DNA from: JBBCJT01 sp037190665
GTDB taxonomy: Bacteria > Pseudomonadota > Alphaproteobacteria > Acetobacterales > Acetobacteraceae
Assembly (NCBI GenBank): GCA_037190665.1
Contig: JBBCJT010000015.1
Location: 62,001 to 126,000, forward strand
Direction of reading: 5' to 3'
DNA length: 64,000 nt
Numbering within the stretch: position 1 is the stretch's first letter; the number at the start of each line of letters is the position of its first letter. The notes under the pieces are model-generated. The model had not been told where the DNA came from, made no database searches, and worked only from the letters and a program-made list of their open reading frames with translations. This document shows positions 62,435-64,000 of this stretch, piece by piece. The position numbers were made by a program, and so were the translations under genes.

Positions 62435-63665
62435 GCCGGGGCCAACGCTGCGGCGCGTGGCGCAGCATCAGCAGGTTCAGGGAGAGGACCGCGTCGAGCC
62501 CCGCCCCGCGCAGCGGGCGGATGGTGCCCTCCGGTTCCACGATCTCCCACGGCGTGAAGCCGACGACGCGGAAGGCGCCGATCCAGTCGTCCACCGCGAT
62601 CCCCGCGCGCTTGAGATGGGAGGGCCCGAACTCCACGACCAGCGCGATGTCGGGGGAGTCCGCGATTACACGCGACATGCCCGCCAGCGCGTCGAGTTCC
62701 ACCCCCTCCACGTCGATCTTCGCCACGGCCACCCGGGTGCCGGGCACGATGAGGCTGTCGAGCCGGCGAACCGGCACCTGGATCGCGCCTGTCCCGTCCT
62801 CGAGCGGGACGAGCGAACTGTTCATCGTGCCCGTATGGGTCGAGAGCGTGGCGGTGCCATCCTCCCGCCCGACGGCGCAGGCTTCCACCGTCACCAGCGC
62901 CTGCATGTTGTTGAGCACGACGGTCTGCCGCAGCAGCGCCGCGAGGCGCGGCGTCGGCTCGATCGCAACGACCTGCCCGCCTGGCAGCACGGCATGCGCC
63001 ATGACGACGGTCAGGATCCCGATATGCGCGCCCGCATCCACGCAGAGATCGCCCTGCGTCAGCAGGGATTGCAGCACGATGCGCGTGCCGGCCTCATGCA
63101 TGCCGCCCGCGTCCATCATGCCGGCAAGCAGCGCGAGATCCTCGACCGGGTGCAGCAGCCAGCCCCAGGGCGTGCGGGACAGCACCTCCGTCCCCAGCGG
63201 AACGCAGCGCGTGAGCGGATGAAGCACCGCCTCCATCCCGGCAAGGCGGGCGCCGAGCGCGTCGGCCTGGCCGCCAAGCAGGTCGAAGCGCGCGGCCAGT
63301 CGGCCCTCCATCCCGGCAAGGCGGGCGCCGAGCGCATCGGACTGGCCGCCAAGCAGGTCGAAGCGCGCGGCCAGCCGGCCCTCCATCCCGGCAAGGCGGG
63401 TGCCGAGCGCGTCGGCCTGGCCGCTGAGCAGGTCGAAGCGTGCGACCAGCAGACCCTCCAGCGCGTCGAGCCGGGCGGCAACGGAGTCGAGTCGGGTGAC
63501 AACGGAGGCGGCGACGGCGTCGAGTTGATGCGCCGCCGCATCCTGCCGCGTCGACAGTTGCGACTGGTCTTGCCGGCGGAAGATGCGCAGAACCGGGGCG
63601 GCAAGCCGGCGCAATGGGCCGACCGCCACGCTGCGACGCTCGTCTCGACTGCCGGGAGGGGCCAT
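62418..63665 (-). CDS. FkbM-family methyltransferase with repetitive N-terminus
   Basis: A 415-residue protein. The C-terminal half is an FkbM SAM-dependent methyltransferase: DLCVDAGAHIGILTVVMAHA (SAM motif I), VVAIEPTPRLAALLRQTVVL, LDSLIVPGTRVAVAKIDVEG and VVEFGPSHL. The N-terminal 170 residues are a predicted helical, coiled-coil-like stretch with three 25-residue repeats (LAARFDLLGGQADALGARLA). The methyltransferase probably caps or modifies the glycan made by the convergent glycosyltransferases; the repeat may set oligomerisation. Confidence 0.87.
   Translation of the reverse strand: MAPPGSRDERRSVAVGPLRRLAAPVLRIFRRQDQSQLSTRQDAAAHQLDAVAASVVTRLDSVAARLDALEGLLVARFDLLSGQADALGTRLAGMEGRLAARFDLLGGQSDALGARLAGMEGRLAARFDLLGGQADALGARLAGMEAVLHPLTRCVPLGTEVLSRTPWGWLLHPVEDLALLAGMMDAGGMHEAGTRIVLQSLLTQGDLCVDAGAHIGILTVVMAHAVLPGGQVVAIEPTPRLAALLRQTVVLNNMQALVTVEACAVGREDGTATLSTHTGTMNSSLVPLEDGTGAIQVPVRRLDSLIVPGTRVAVAKIDVEGVELDALAGMSRVIADSPDIALVVEFGPSHLKRAGIAVDDWIGAFRVVGFTPWEIVEPEGTIRPLRGAGLDAVLSLNLLMLRHAPQRWPRLKLAG
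63231..63455 (-). repeat. 75-bp tandem repeat, three units, in frame in the FkbM gene
   Basis: Units start at 63231, 63306 and 63381, each beginning CTCCATCCCGGCAAGGCGGG on the plus strand and differing by a few substitutions. A degenerate fourth begins at 63456. Each unit encodes 25 residues, so copy-number changes keep the gene in frame. Confidence 0.92.
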
Positions 63666-64000
63666 CCGATGGAATCCGTGCGTTTTAAGAGGGGGGACGG
63701 ATCTTGCCAGTGCTCCTGCATCGTGTCAGCCGTCGCCCCCCGCGGACGCCGGGCCGCGTCGTGCAGCGTTGCATGCCGTACATCCACCGCTCGACTTGGC
63801 TCAGGTGGCACGGGCCGATATCGTCGTGGTACTCCGATACGCGTAACGCGTGCTGGCGCATGGCTTGGAGGACATTGGCGGCCCTGAGGGAGGCACGGCT
63901 GATCGCGATCCTGGCGCGTTTCCCGTCGGGCAAGTCGCCGCGCCATCCGGCGTCGGTCGTCCGGCATCCAGACGGGGCGATGCGTCGCCGATCGCCCGGT
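63666..64000. other. Right-edge region, no gene supported
   Basis: A minus-strand frame with protein-like composition (RARIAISRASLRAANVLQAM, HDDIGPCHLSQVERWMYGMQ) starts at or beyond a TTG near 63933 and ends near 63685. It may be a small gene or a decayed one, and it could extend past the window. I recognise no family. Confidence 0.3.

Noticed and set aside
63231..63455. CRISPR-like array
   Set aside because: The repeats are contiguous 75-bp coding units without spacers.
1..64000. tRNA or rRNA genes
   Set aside because: I found no T-loop/acceptor combinations or rRNA-like sequence by eye; a covariance search was not possible.

Overview
The window is high-GC bacterial DNA with tightly packed, often ATGA- or GTGA-overlapping operons. 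A PQQ biosynthesis operon beside a PQQ-type sugar dehydrogenase, a fused caa3-type oxidase, a urease operon, a Bug/TctC receptor remnant and PEP-CTERM-type genes together suggest an alphaproteobacterium, most likely Rhodospirillales/Acetobacteraceae (Roseomonas-like). That assignment is inference from gene content, not from a marker gene.

Positions 1-6.4 kb (minus strand) hold one catabolic operon: a sugar-type ABC importer (binding protein, two permeases, ATPase), a decayed TctC-type receptor fragment, then an RraA-like lyase, a D-2-hydroxyacid dehydrogenase and an amidohydrolase running off the left edge. From 6.6 to 23.4 kb lie small metabolic and regulatory units: FMN reductase, metallo-hydrolase, a TetR regulator facing a PaoABC/YagTSR-like molybdenum hydroxylase (with two clear operator palindromes between them), MFS transporter, VOC protein with divergent MarR regulator, a DUF899 pair, a TPR/winged-helix regulator with a beta-propeller protein, RidA, an alpha/beta hydrolase, and an isochorismatase with divergent LysR. 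Several gene fragments (TctC, alpha/beta hydrolase, NAD-binding protein) show local decay.

From 23.6 to 33.8 kb, minus strand, is a respiratory block: pqqABCDE, a lipoprotein sorbosone/glucose dehydrogenase, small membrane proteins, a fused subunit I+III oxidase, subunit II, a CopD-like protein and the CtaG assembly factor. The oxidase has unusual residues at the Cu-A site and in both proton channels. From 34.8 to 40.3 kb is a complete ureD-A-(hupE)-B-C-E-F-G operon.

From 40.3 to 57.8 kb is an accessory island: an IS5/IS427-type element; a compact minus-strand gene set containing an HTH protein, an amber-interrupted unknown gene, a roughly 2,030-residue transglutaminase/DUF4011/SF1 helicase/Vsr-like nuclease/DUF3320 protein (split by one frameshift) and a zinc-finger-like protein; a decayed large serine recombinase; prophage structural genes; a frameshifted PEP-CTERM protein; a 1,040-residue polyvalent phage protein with a nuclease-like N-terminus; and an SRAP fragment. 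The helicase/nuclease set is the best candidate for a poorly described anti-mobile-element system. From 57.8 kb to the right end are three glycosyltransferases (two are tandem paralogues) and a convergent FkbM methyltransferase carrying an in-frame 75-bp tandem repeat, consistent with surface glycan synthesis.
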